NCBI GenBank assembly: GCA_022113835.1
Contig: JAILWY010000001.1
Span: 9,734,001 to 9,798,000, forward strand
Source of the DNA: Atopsyche davidsoni
Taxonomy: Eukaryota; Arthropoda; Insecta; Trichoptera; Hydrobiosidae
Reading direction: 5' to 3'
DNA length: 64,000 nucleotides
Shown here: positions 25,801 to 36,722 of the stretch, piece after piece
How the letters are laid out: every line of letters starts with the position of its first letter
Numbering within the stretch: position 1 is the stretch's first letter
Made by a program: the position numbers and the translations under genes
The notes under the pieces: generated by a model
The model's input: only the letters and a program-made list of their open reading frames with translations
Told to the model about the DNA's origin: nothing
Databases searched by the model: none

Positions 25801-27191
25801 GAACAAAGTATACACGAAGCATATATTGAAAGCATAACTAGAGCTCAGCATTACATCTACATAGAAAATCAATTCTTCATTACGCTTTCCAATAGCAATG
25901 CAACTGTTTGCAATCAGGTTAGTTGTTCATGGAATCACTATTACCATTTTCTTATACAAACTTAGCGAAAATTTATCACATATAGAACTTACATCTTTTA
26001 TTAAAATAGTAAATTTGTTAAAATATAATTTATTTTAGGTTTGGTAGCGTAATACATTTCTGAAGTTTTATATTTGCAGGTTGGAGAAGCTCTTTACAAC
26101 CGAATAATGCGTGCACACAAAGCTAAAGAAGTATTCCGACTGTTTGTCGTGATGCCATTGTTGCCTGCTTTTGAAGGAGAATTAGGAGCAGCTAGTGGAA
26201 CATCTCTCCACGCTATTACTCATTGGAATTACCAGAGTATATCACGGTATGTGAAACCCAATAGTTGTTAGGAACTACATGTACAATCAATAAATTTAAT
26301 TTCAAAAGAAAATGTATTTCTTTTTCAGTGGAAAAGATTCATTGATTCAACGGCTCAGTGCAGCTGGTATTGAAGATCCTTTCCAGTATGTGACCTTCCA
26401 TGGTCTTCGAACACACTCTGTTTTAGAAAGTGAACCTGTCACCGAGTTGATATATGTGCATTCAAAACTGATGATAGTTGATGATCGAGTAGTCATCTGT
26501 GGTAGTGCCAACATAAATGACAGGTCTTTACTTGGTAAAAGAGATTCAGAAGTAGCTGTTCTTATTCAGGTGAGTATTTTTATACAATTTAATTTTTAAT
26601 TGGGGAATAACACTTTTGCCAGAGTGGTTATTTCTAGATTATCGTGGACTTGTATTTGGACATTGGGAGGGTTGGATTATCTGGATACATTTTTTGTTAT
26701 TATGCACTTTTTATGTGGAATCTTAGTATCAAATTATTTTTCAGGATGAAGCCTTTGAAGAAGGAAGTATGAATGGTGTAGTGTTTCCATCTGGAAAATA
26801 TGCGGGATCTTTAAGAAAACGCTTGTTCCGAGAGCACCTTGGTCTCGTTGAGAGAAACGATTTGGAACGTGCAATAGATCTAAGAGACCCTGTCATCAGT
26901 TCTTTCTATAATGACATTTGGATTGCAACATCTCAGAAAAATACAGAAATATATGAAAACGTTTTCCATTGCCTTCCCAGTGATGCAGTCACCACCTTTG
27001 CGGAACTGAAGAAATATCAAGAAAATAATGTGGATTCATTGTGGGTGAGTGATCCAGCCAGAGCCAATAATGAAATCGATCAAATAAAAGGACATTTGGT
27101 TAACTTTCCACTTGAATTTCTTGTCAATGAGGTGTTAACTCCGCGCAATACCTCAATGGAAGGAATGATGCCTACGTCCTTGTGGACTTAG
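19816..27191 (+). CDS. Pld: Phospholipase D (PX-PH-HKD type), 18 coding exons, 1213 residues
   Basis: Hydrolyses phosphatidylcholine to phosphatidic acid and choline at membranes; members of this family are PIP2-dependent and regulated by small GTPases. Coding exons: 19816-20020, 20146-20299, 20396-20656, 20955-21075, 22211-22362, 22511-22642, 22756-22904, 23113-23345, 23444-23548, 24061-24200, 24284-24493, 24621-25141, 25219-25351, 25500-25599, 25747-25917, 26080-26246, 26329-26569, 26745-27191. All introns are GT-AG and the phases join into 3642 bases without a stop. Domains: a low-complexity Ser/Pro N-terminus (1-80); PX (about 85-245, ends RMKQLEDYL); PH (about 250-395, [20 protein letters not shown]); first catalytic motif HEKIVCID (H522, K524, D529); a variable loop region (about 555-800, largely exon 12); conserved IENQFFI; second motif HSKLMIVDD (H1029, K1031, D1036) followed by GSANINDRS; and the C-terminus ending SLWT, like the conserved end of PLD1. 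Both HKD motifs are intact. The ATG at 19816 is 11 bases after the acceptor, the first in the exon. Length is somewhat above mammalian PLD1 (about 1070). It appears functional. Confidence 0.95.
20146..21075 (+). CDS. Pld: PLD: exons encoding the PX phosphoinositide-binding domain
   Basis: Three exons (20146-20299, 20396-20656, 20955-21075) encode the PX fold: [18 protein letters not shown], then [19 protein letters not shown], then [20 protein letters not shown]. The basic run SNRQKKR between them is the linker usual in PLD1-type proteins. PX domains bind phosphoinositides and bring the enzyme to endosomal or plasma membranes. The exon joins split codons cleanly (E69, Y120 and R207). Confidence 0.9.
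21076..22210 (+). other. Largest intron of the PLD gene (intron after the PX exons)
   Basis: 1135 bases of AT-rich sequence between donor GTAAGA and acceptor TTACAG. No repeat, nested gene or extra exon recognised. Every other intron between coding exons is about 500 bases or shorter. Confidence 0.75.
24621..25141 (+). CDS. Pld: PLD: long exon for the variable loop between the catalytic halves
   Basis: The exon encodes about 174 residues. It is the least conserved part, rich in Asp, Glu, Lys and Ser (for example [20 protein letters not shown]). In PLD1-type enzymes a loop of this kind lies between the HKD motifs and dampens basal activity. Its size and the two exons before and after (24284-24493 and 25219-25351, with [21 protein letters not shown]) fit this arrangement. 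Confidence 0.8.
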
Positions 27192-28490
27192 TTTTATTCC
27201 TTCCCACTTTATATTTAATTAAGTTTCAGATTTTTATACTGTAGGGAACGCCATCTTATTATAAGATTGATGATATTTGTAAAAAAGAAAACTTTTATTG
27301 GATACAGCTTTATTTAATTATATTTACAATTTTTTTTTTTTTAAGCCTGGGTATAAGGTATTATTTTGTTTATTTATAATAAGAATTATTTATTTTAGTG
27401 GTATTATATAATATTTGTAAATTTAATTAAATCCTGATGTCAATCAACCAATATATTTGGAACTAAGATGGGCTCAGAGAATCGTCCAGTTTTCATTCTT
27501 AAGATATTGATAATATTTTATTAAAATTTCACACTCATTATAATCACACAAACATGGGGGCGTGTAATTTGTCATCAAAGACTCAAATGGTAAAAAGTAT
27601 TGGTAGTTAATTCCATGGACTCTATTCACAAGATATCCAACAAGAATTTACCTCACCTGACTTTTAAAAATTAAAATATACATTAACAAAATATTACAAT
27701 CACAATCCCATCTGACCTTTTTATGCATACATGCTTTATGTAGCTAAAGTTGTGCAATTCTTCTGAATACACCATTTAATATAAAATATTAATATAAATA
27801 TGATTACTCGATTTGATGCATTTCTGCTTCTACTTTGTCCACAGTGCAAATTTCAATTTTTTTTGATCTGACTATCCACCTTTATTGTAATAATTGAACT
27901 TTCCAGTCAATTAATTTTACTATAATATTTTTCTAAAAAAACTGATGTATAATGGTTAAGTACAATGTTTAATTTTCATAATAGTTGCAAGTAGATGTTT
28001 TTGTTTTGTGTCCTGATTTGAACCAATGTTGACAAAAAAATTGCAGAAAACTTATATGTTTTTTACAAAATAATATTTTAAACCATGCAAATTCTGTTAT
28101 TAAACAAACAAGCAATCAGAAAAGAATATCCAATAATCTGATCTATCAGATGAAATAGCGTTGAAATAATCTCTTCATTGCACTAAGTAGTTTTTTTTTA
28201 ACTTGTGAAAGCTTCAGCCTGAAGTGTACATGAGTAAAATTAAAAAATGCAAATCTGATGGAATAACCACTAAGAAAAGGTGTTCAAATTATTTTTTTAT
28301 TCCATCAGTCATATGCGATTTTAAAATTGAAAGTCAGTGACTTAAAAACTATTCATATAACTAAATAAAAATATATATTACAAGTGTCTTCAAATTTCCT
28401 GTTGTGGATTGAAGATTAATAAATTCCTGTTTTTTCTATTTCCCTTTATTATTTGTTTTCATTGAATTATTATTTGAGTATATTGTTTTA
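27192..28490 (+). other. 3' untranslated and downstream region of PLD
   Basis: AT-rich with no coding exon. ATTAAA occurs at about 27426 and AATAAA at about 28414, so the transcript end cannot be fixed from sequence alone. Nothing else recognised. Confidence 0.45.
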
Positions 28491-28491
28491 A

Positions 28492-28646
28492 TTTTTTTTT
28501 ATTTAAATAAAAGAAATTGTTTTATTATTATTAAACTAGTCACATTCTTTGTGACTAGTTTTGCCAGCCTTCTATTTTAGTAAAACAAGTCACAAAAATA
28601 AGAATGTGGAAAATCCTTTAAAATATTTATTTTATTTAAATAAAAA
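28492..28646. repeat. Diverged foldback element related to the 13.5 kb family (copy 4)
   Basis: Outer inverted ends TTTATTTAAATAAA flank a hairpin. Its arms resemble the family (GTGACTAGTTTTGCCAGCCTT against GTGACCGGTTTCGCCAACCT, and GAATGTGGAAAATC). It is clearly older than copies 1 and 3. No direct repeats were identified with certainty. Confidence 0.6.
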
Positions 28647-31310
28647 ATTTCATAATCGAATCCCAAGCGCTTTATGTCAAAAATATTGAATATATTCTTT
28701 TTTGGGATTCTCATATTAAAAAATTTACATAATGGTTTTTAAGTATTATATAAAATAAATAAGGTAAAATAATTTTAAATTCACTTTACAGTTTTATATT
28801 TAGTGTATATTTGTGCTACTTTAAATATAATTACACAATATCGTTTCTTCCGTTTATAGAAACTTTTTTATTACACATATTTACTGTGTTAGTTATAAGT
28901 TTGTTTTATATTTTTATTAATTCTATATGTCAATGTTTGTATATGCATTTTTCACTGACATTTGATGTATACATACTGTAGTTTTCACTATGTTGATTCA
29001 ATCGCCACAAGCAATCATATCCATAACTTCAATTTACAAGATACAATATTTTTACACTCTATCTGCTGTACACAATAATAACTCAAAAAGGCAATTATCT
29101 CATTAAATTATTTGTTAGTGTCCATTCTGATATTAAAAAGCAATAATAAATAAATAACTGTTATAATCATTAAACTTATCTATCATTTCAAACATAGTAA
29201 AAAATGCCTGTTTGTCATTAATCTAGTGACTTATCACTATGCTGCAGTCAATAACTCGTGTGTTTAATAAAATAAACAGTGAAAACAAATAACACATTTT
29301 TTTGTTAAATTATAGTATTTTTAATGTTCATTATTAAAAAGTACTCAACAAAATTTGTAAATGGATAACTCTCATACAAATGTCTATGATTAATTAAAAA
29401 AATGATTATTTACAACATTAGAAAATTTATGTACTAAAATTATTCATATTTTATCCACATCAATATCAGTATTCATTACTCCATTCCTCATTTCAATAAT
29501 TTTTTTTAAATTGACAATGCTACGTTTATATATATATTGGTAGCTACAGCATGGCTCTTGTATTCCTTCAGTGTTTTTATTTTATATTATTTTTGTATCA
29601 ATAGAATACTACCATATAGATACCCGCCTTAAGGTCACAAAAACTTCCATGGGAATTAATTGACAGCACTCTCAACCATGATATTTAATTCCATTTATTT
29701 TTTTTTCACATTAGTCATTATATATTTGGTCAACAAAATATAAATTACCAAATGGCTAGGATTACGATAATATTTGTCTACGAGCGCTTTTTTCCATCAA
29801 GAGCATGTTCAAGCTGAATGATGGAAATGCTCACAAACAAAGATGATCATGATCTAGCTTTTTGGCTATTCATATTTGTCACTTATACATGAAATACCAC
29901 AAATTAAAGTCTCACATATATATTTGGTCTTTTTGTAAAATACTTTCTGATACTATTTTGATAGTAACCACATTTCGGACACATTTGACATCCAATCACT
30001 TAAATCGACCGTGCCAGGAATGACTTCAATTAAATTTATTAAATTGACATTAAATTTTTTTTCAACTATACTTAACTAAATAATGATTAATAAAAAGCAC
30101 TGAATTTATATACTGTATATCTAGATTATATTTATCAGATTCTACAATGTCTTCCTGCTAACAGAATACTCATATATATCAGAATAATTGTTTTTTTTTA
30201 TTTATTATTTTTTGTTATTATTTTATAAAAGTATTTAGAATTAATATGATATATATATATTATTACCTTAAAATTGTGCCCATTGATATCAATATACTTT
30301 ATGTCAAGATATAAGCAAGGTCTCATCCGGCGTTGAATAAGCCAGTGCGGGATGTGATGATAATTTGATATAAGATGTGACTATAAACAGTACATGATGG
30401 AATGCATGTGGGAAATTCAATCACTTAATCAGTCAAACTCATCAAAAAATTAAAAAAAGGTTATAAAAAATGACAAACTAAGTAGATAAGTTATTGACAA
30501 CCCTATTTATGTTGAGTTGATAAGTAACTAAATGGTGTAAGCAATGCATAAGAAAATATAATTATTCAACAAACGATCAATCTATTTGTGATATTTTTTG
30601 TAAACATTAATGTCCTAAATCATACTGTTATTTCATCTATCATGAAAAATATTTATTTTTCTATTTTAATTGTAAAAAGAGGACAACTCTCTTTCAATAA
30701 TACTGATTTATTCCCTTCGTGTGTTGGATGTCCCACTTAAAACCTCTCGTACATGTAGCATCCTAAGTTGGCTTATAGCAACCATATTTGTGTTATTGTA
30801 TTTTATATTAAAGATGATTTTTATAGTTATTTGTTTTTAATATCAACAATATCCATGACAGTGTTCTTATTTATTTTAAAATAATAATAATTAGCCTGAA
30901 TGTTTACTCATTTGTAAAACTTGGGTGAGATTATTTCTGCCACTTATTGTAAATTAAAAAAACTAATAAGATAAAGCACAAAGGTCTTCTATTTATATAT
31001 AGCCTTATGACCTTTAAAAAAAGGGAATTGTCTTTACAATTTTTGTAATTGCAATATAATCAAATGTAGATTGATATGAGTATGAGTAGAGAGATATGAT
31101 TGATTGAGTAGAGTGATACTTTCGCATGTAATTAGGCAACTAGCCTCCTAGATAAACCGAGATCCTGCTTCATGGACTCTGTTGGAAGTTCACCTAAGCT
31201 ATTTTAACTGCATGGAAACAAAATCTTTGAAAGATTATTTTACTGTTTTAATTAATACTTATTACAGTATCAATGATACTTTGTTTTTATTAACAGATGC
31301 AAGTTATTAG
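28647..31310. other. AT-rich intergenic DNA between PLD and its decayed copy
   Basis: No coding frame, RNA gene or repeat family recognised beyond short A/T runs. Confidence 0.5.
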
Positions 31311-31312
31311 AA

Positions 31313-32115
31313 TCTTTTTCCTTCAGACATAACGTTGATCACCATGTTGGTCTGGAGGCTTTTTTATTATTGACACTTGAAAAAAACACACAGGAAGTAA
31401 AAAACTGAAAGCATAACTAGAGCTCAACACCCCATCAGTAAATCAGCCTTATCATGACTACACAATATATTATTTCATGGCATTTAAAGAATAGTTTTTA
31501 ACAGATTTGTTCAGTTCCTGAGTAAGTCTTCGTGAGGAGTTCTACTTGAATTACTCCAAATACCTAAGAATACAAATACAAATTTTTAGATGCATGACTA
31601 CTCGTACATAACTTCACAGAGCATGTGGAATGATCAAAACCTCCAAACTACCTCGGCACGGTATCTTGCATGTGAAACAAACTTATGTGACAAATTTTTC
31701 TAAATGAGGTTTTCAAAACAGGAAGTATGAATGAAGTGGTGTTTTCATCTGGAAAATATGATGGAGCTTTACAAAATCAGTTGCTCTGAGAGCACCATTG
31801 AAAGAAACGGTTCGGTGTATGTAATAGATCCAAGAGACAAAGTAATCGGCTCATTCTATACTGACATTTGGATAATGGCATCTCGTAAAAATACAGAAAT
31901 ATGTGAAAATGTTTTCCATAGCCTTCTCATTTGTACATATGATGAACATAATATGGACTCATTACATATGAGCGATCCAGCCGGATCCAATAATGAAATT
32001 TATCAAATAAAGGGATGTTCGGTTAATTTTCCTCTGTAATTTCTTGTCAATAAAGTATTAACTCCGCCTTAACTTCAATGGATGGAATAATTCCAGTATT
32101 CTTATTGACTTAGTT
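31313..32115 (+). pseudogene. Decayed partial duplicate of the phospholipase D gene
   Basis: Two blocks match the intact gene upstream. At about 31337-31430 is ACCATGTTGGTCTGGAGG, then AAAGCATAACTAGAGCTCA, from exon 15 (25747-25917), with its preceding acceptor (CCTTCAG) still recognisable. From about 31716 comes a copy of the last exon (26745-27191): GGAAGTATGAATG, FYTDIWIMASRKNTEI, NNEIYQIKG, and a stop near the position of the original. It carries frameshifts, an early stop and deletions, and the last-exon acceptor has become TCTAA. Exons 16 and 17 with the second HKD motif are not found. Retention of intron-side sequence argues for DNA duplication, not a processed copy. An open stretch of 102 codons (31731-32039) is left by chance. 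Confidence 0.85.
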
Positions 32116-32119
32116 TTGT

Positions 32120-32580
32120 TCCATCCGTGTGAAATTAGATTTACCTTGTAATCAATTAGGTTTTAAACTTTTACAAATAACTGTTTTTCTCTAATTTATA
32201 TATTGTCATTGTCATTTGTAGTTATTTTTTTATTATAGTATCTATCTGACAATGTTGCATCGAGTAAGTCAACCGAAATTAGTAATCCAATCACTAGATA
32301 AGTCCAATTACCGTAACAGACTCAAAAAAGAAAGTCAATTCTGTATATTAGTAATATACTCAGTAGCATCATGATTAAAATAGTATTGATTGATAATATG
32401 CGAGAACATATCTCATCCATGGCCAGTTAAGTAGTGTGAAACAAAAATAACACAGTTACTGTACAGTTTTTAAAACAAGTCATTTAATGTTATTGGTAAG
32501 GAAAATAATTTACAATGCTAATGATGAAGTAATAAATGTGTTTCATCTGTAAAACATATAATTTTTTTAAAATTAAAATA
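32120..32580. other. AT-rich spacer
   Basis: Between the PLD pseudogene and the mariner remnant. No feature recognised. Confidence 0.5.
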
Positions 32581-32583
32581 TAA

Positions 32584-33425
32584 TACGAGGCTTGTCCGTA
32601 AAATAAGTTCCACGAATTTTTTTCACATCAAAAAACTGGTTTATTTGCAAAGAAAAGTACATTTTTGGAAAGTTCAGACTTTATTTTATTTTTCTACATA
32701 ATCGCCGTAGCGTTCTATGCACTTCTGCATTCGAGGCACCCACTTCTTCAAACCAGAGTCATAGAACTCTGCCGCCTGTCCGTGTAGAAAACCAACAACC
32801 GCGTTTTGCACCTCTTCACCTGTCTGGAATTGGGTTCCGCCAAGGTTTTTCTTCAACTCGGGGAAGAGATGGAAGTCACTTGATGCTAAGTCTGGGCTGT
32901 AGGGTGGGTGAGACACCATTTCCCATCCAAATCCTTCGATGAGGGCTGCGGTTCGATTGGCGGTGTGCGGTCGGGCGTTGTCATGGTGAAAACGCACTCC
33001 TTTTGTCAACATTCCTCTTCTCTTGTTCTGAATTGCACGTCTAAGCTTTTTCAAGGTCTCACCCATCTTGCGCAGACTTTTGAATAGCCTAAATGTTCAG
33101 TCAAAATCTTGTCAATTGTGGTTTTGCTTACCTCCGGAATCTTTTCGCACAGCTCCCGAACTGTAACCCGTCGATCTTCAAGCTTTGGCAATTGTTTCGT
33201 CGGAAACCGATGGCCGCCCTGCACGGGCTTCGTCGTGGACGTCTGTTCGGCCGTTTTTTAAGTCCCTGACCCATCTGCGCACCATCCCGGAGCTCATACA
33301 CTCTTCTCCATACACTTGACAAAGTTCTTCGAGAATTTAGCGGCCAGGAAACGAATAACAGACCGCAACTCGCAGCTGGAGGGAGACGCAAGGGGAAGCT
33401 CCATCGCTGACGGCTGCTGAGCTAC
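32584..33425 (-). mobile_element. Mariner-family element, internally deleted and inactive
   Basis: On the minus strand from about 33406 the start resembles a mariner transposase (ELRSVIRFLAAKF), then VYGEECMSSGMVRRWVRDLK, then a helix-turn-helix region through GYSKVCAR near 33075. It then passes directly to ETLKKLRRAIQNKRRGML, so the middle of the protein with the first catalytic Asp is lost. The second and third acidic positions remain in HHDNARPHTA and YSPDLASSDFHLF (33066-32686, 126 codons open). Frameshifts split the N-terminal part. The likely 3' terminus ATACGAGGCTTGTCCG is at about 32583; a matching 5' inverted end was not found. It cannot encode an active transposase. Confidence 0.85.
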
Positions 33426-33677
33426 TGCTACAGTGAGATACTGCCTTCACGTATTATGTATTTTTAAGAAGTAAAATAATATACGCGTGAGGCGTGTTTT
33501 CTACAATAAAATGTTTATGCTTACGTTGATTTATGAGTAAGATTTGTTAATTTAAAATATATGATTGTACAGTTTCAGTGGACTTTAATTGGATAGATCG
33601 AGTCTCTCGTTTGAAAGATGCACCCGCAGACGCGCGTGGAACGTTGTATCGCGCAGAGAGAAGTTACGTAAGATCCG

Positions 33678-33760
33678 GCCAATGAGGAGCGAGGATGCAC
33701 GCGAGGGGCGGAGCCGTTACGTCACGGGCCGCAGTCCGCGCAGTCGTGTGACGTCACGAG
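33678..33760 (+). promoter_or_regulatory. GC-rich promoter: CCAAT box, GC box and two CRE-like sites
   Basis: Upstream of the ATG at 33828 lie CCAAT (about 33679-33683), GGGGCGG (about 33705-33711), TTACGTCA (about 33717-33724) and the full palindrome TGACGTCA (33749-33756). The DNA switches abruptly from AT-rich to GC- and CpG-rich at about 33.6 kb. This combination points to a promoter responsive to CREB/ATF-type bZIP factors. No TATA box was seen. Confidence 0.6.
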
Positions 33761-33827
33761 TGCAGCGAGCGCCCGCGCCCCGGCGGCCCGAGCGCCGACC
33801 AACTTCAAAACAGTTGTGCGATCAAAC

Positions 33828-34144
33828 ATGGCGGACGGGCCGTGCGCGGACGGAGCGGGTCGCGTGGAAAAGGACGAATCTCCGGCGAACGACGACAGTG
33901 CGATCGAGTGTGACTTAAAAACGGACCGTGATAATATTCCGAAGCCTTCGAGAGTAAAATTATCGTTTTATACAGAGCGCAGTAATATTACCGACAGTGT
34001 GAATCGTGAATCCCGTAGCGTGGCTGACTGTAAAAACGCCTCGACCGATAGTGCCAAACGTGGGGAATATGCTCCCGGACGAGAAGAGGAGTGCAGGAAA
34101 AAGCGGTGCACGGACAGATACGACAGCTCCGAGTCCTCGGACAG
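33828..34144 (+). CDS. First coding exon of an unidentified gene
   Basis: ATG at 33828 in a strong context (AAACATGGCGG) opens a frame that reaches a donor ACAG|GTCAGT at 34144/34145, giving 105 codons plus two bases. The encoded start is MADGPCADGAGRVEKDESP. It is followed by acidic and basic Ser-rich sequence with no fold, and near the end RKKR and SSESSDR. It has no signal peptide or membrane segment; a nuclear regulatory protein is a reasonable guess because of the basic patch and the disorder. Reading on without splicing meets a stop at 34194-34196. The rest of the gene is not recognised within the window, implying a very long first intron. Drosophila Pld and the zinc-finger gene jing are, as I recall, near each other, so jing is a candidate to test, but nothing in the protein proves it. 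Confidence 0.6.
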
Positions 34145-34985
34145 GTCAGTTCATTCAAGACACAACAAAAACATTACTCCTACACGTAGAGGTTGACGAC
34201 CTCGGCCGAGCCGAAGAGCGCGCTGTCAATTATAAATTATTAGTGTCCGATACATTCCCATCGCTTCTTTCGGAGTCCCAAAAACTATCCGAACATTTCT
34301 CTACGGGTGTATTTAATAATTTGACTCGTCGTGAATTTAAAATATCGTGGAATATCGCTCCGATTTGTACGGTTTACTCGCGGTGCTATTTATTATTCTC
34401 GGTAGATGTATACCCCGATGTACGCTCGACCGCATCACGGTCGCCGAGAAGCTGTGCTACAATCCGTTTGTTTGGCAATGAATCTGACTTTGTTGTAATT
34501 TTGAGAAGGCGAATGTCACGGTCAATGCCAAATTACGCAGGCCAGTTTCCGAATCGCCTCGCCAGCACCGAGCGTTGCATAATTCGGCACAGATTGAAAG
34601 CGAGATCCGTGCGTTCATTTCTTTCCGGTGCACGAACAACCGTACATTTTGACATTGTCACTCGCTTTCGCGCGAGCTCAATTAGCCGCCGGATACGGTT
34701 GCTATTTTTTTTTAATTTATTCCGTTGTAGTTTGTTTCCACTCTTGAGACGTGAAATTACGTGCGGGTCGGGTCATATTTTCGGTGTTATCGAAAGTGGG
34801 CACAACTTAGATAAGACCGCAAATTATAGCAACATTCGTACGTTGATAAACGACCACGCAGAGTCGTTTGCCATTGAGAAAATAAACAATCGCATACCGT
34901 TTTTTTTTTTACTTTAGGAAAGTACACATCGATGCCTCCGCGCAATAGGGGGTCCAAAAATAATTTCCGAGATTGTTTACTTACT
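34145..34985 (+). other. Start of long intron, with a large out-of-frame ORF
   Basis: Begins with the donor GTCAGT. A 303-codon frame (34006-34917) runs through it in a different frame from the exon. It is Arg/Ser-rich and ends in a T-run (FFFLL). It shows no domain, and I read it as a by-product of low stop density in CpG-rich DNA. Confidence 0.5.
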
Positions 34986-34986
34986 T

Positions 34987-35175
34987 TTATGCGAATTCGT
35001 AATAGTCGCCAGGGCTATGCTCGCAATACGATGTGTGGATCTCCCGATCCTGGTGCAGGTCGCGGGGCTTGCGAGATGCGGCTCAGGCGGCAGCGTATAC
35101 AGATTTCTCTATTTTCGTTATCGAGTTAGTGTAGGGAAAAATATGGGTGATAAGCCCTTTATTGCCCGAGTTGAA
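34987..35175 (-). repeat. Dispersed copy of the 193 bp repeat unit (direct orientation of the 16.8 kb copy)
   Basis: GATCCTGGTGCAGGTCGCGG, GCTCAGGCGGCAGCG, CTCTATTTTCGTTATCGAGT and GGGAAAAATATGGGTGATAAG align with 16855-17000 and, as the reverse complement, with the array at 17181-17800. A single unit here, not tandem. Confidence 0.7.
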
Positions 35176-36482
35176 GGATAAGTCAAATAAAAGGGCCTGC
35201 AATAATATACGCATGCAGATTATCTACTGCGGGCAGAGTGAGTCCTAATTCTATTTGTCACATTCTAAGATTCACAGAACATAGTAATTGTATTACCATA
35301 TAAAATGTAAGATGCAGTGTGATTCACACCAGCGTTACTGACAATATCTACACCGACAGATCATAGTTTGGGAAATATTTTTTAAAGAGCTCGTTTCCCG
35401 AATTCTAGGTTTTTTTTGTTGTTGATAATATCTTTGCATCTCGTGTACCTATTTGTTATTGGATTTGCCTCAATTTCCACGAGACGATCTCCTCGCGAAC
35501 GCGATCGTCCCGAATGCGGCCTACAAAAAGGCGATAAATCGCCAGATTTGAAAATAAAATTACAGCTCTCTATATCGCGGTAAAATCCGAATACGAATTA
35601 TAAAACAAAGGGAAACTGGTTGGAGAGTTGCCGTAGAAAAAAGAAAAATAATTAAAACTCGTTTTAGTTCGACCTCCCATAATAACAGTACGCCGGGCGA
35701 CCCGCCGAGGGACCCGCGGAATTCAGCAAACCTCTTCTTTCATTCTTCCTAGGAGAGGAGGCCCGTCGCTCGGGTCGCTCGGGTCGATCCCCACCCGACA
35801 TTGCAGTAGTATTGTCTAACACTAACATACATATTGTCACCTGCGATTGCAAACTCGGGTACTCGCATATCTAAATCTGGATATGTTTTATATAAATAAT
35901 TGTATCTTCAAACAAATATACATCATTCGGATGCAGTATTTTGTTTAACTTCAACTAAAATAATTTTCCTCTGCTTCAAGTTCACTGTTGCCAAACACTT
36001 CGAGAACCTCGATCTCCTTTAGTTTTACAATATTCACGCAAAGACGTCAATAATAAATATATATTTTTTTAAATTTTATTATTTATAGTAAACTTGTGAT
36101 TATTGTGACCGCAGGAGTAATTGATTACTAATTTTTGTTTGAAATGTATTGTCGTCTTCTATACGATTAGGTACTTTTTTTTATTTCCAAGTGCACTAGT
36201 TATCAATAATTCAAGGGTGCAACATTGAGGTGTTTATAGATTAATAATAATCATATTTCGAGACGTTTATTAAATAAAGTCAATAAAGGTAGTAAAATTT
36301 GCAATATTTTTCTAGTGTTAAATACCATGTATAATATTTTTACTTTAACTGTTGAAAACTTAGTAGACATTAGTCCCGTGTACTTTAATAACACCTATGA
36401 AATTTGTCCGTTCAGTGTAACCTTTAATTGTGCAGAGTATCGGCTGTTTATTGCAAATGAACAATCATAAGTCCAAATATAG

Positions 36483-36560
36483 TAGTCGCAATTAGCACCT
36501 CGGGATAGGAATCGAACCGGCGAACATTCGGTCTAGGGTCGCTCGAATTAACGAACCGTC
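36483..36560 (-). other. Possible tRNA-derived repeat fragment
   Basis: On the minus strand GCCGGTTCGATTCCTATC carries a B-box-like GGTTCGATTCC, but the T-stem around it does not pair well and no complete cloverleaf forms. A similar TCGATTCCTATC is found at about 60.32 kb, so this may be a decayed tRNA-derived SINE piece. Confidence 0.3.
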
Positions 36561-36656
36561 CGTCGAGACGGGAAGGGAAATTAGCGTCTCGTATGTAAGT
36601 ACTGTAATAGTTTTAGCTCGCTGCGGTGTTCCTCGCGAGCACCGTGACTTCCCGGG

Positions 36657-36722
36657 GAACGCCAGCGACCGCCAGCGACCGCCAGCGACCGCGATGACTC
36701 GGCTTCAGTCGGCTTCAGTCGG
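36657..36722. repeat. Short tandem repeats in a GC-rich island
   Basis: GCCAGCGACC is repeated three times in a row (about 36660-36691), followed by TCGGCTTCAG repeated twice (about 36697-36718), then TCGGCCATGG. Both have a 10-base period, close to one helical turn. Confidence 0.8.

Noticed and set aside
31731..32039. 102-codon frame read as a small phospholipase-like gene
   Set aside because: It mixes frames of the PLD terminal exon, lacks both HKD motifs and is part of a decayed duplicate.
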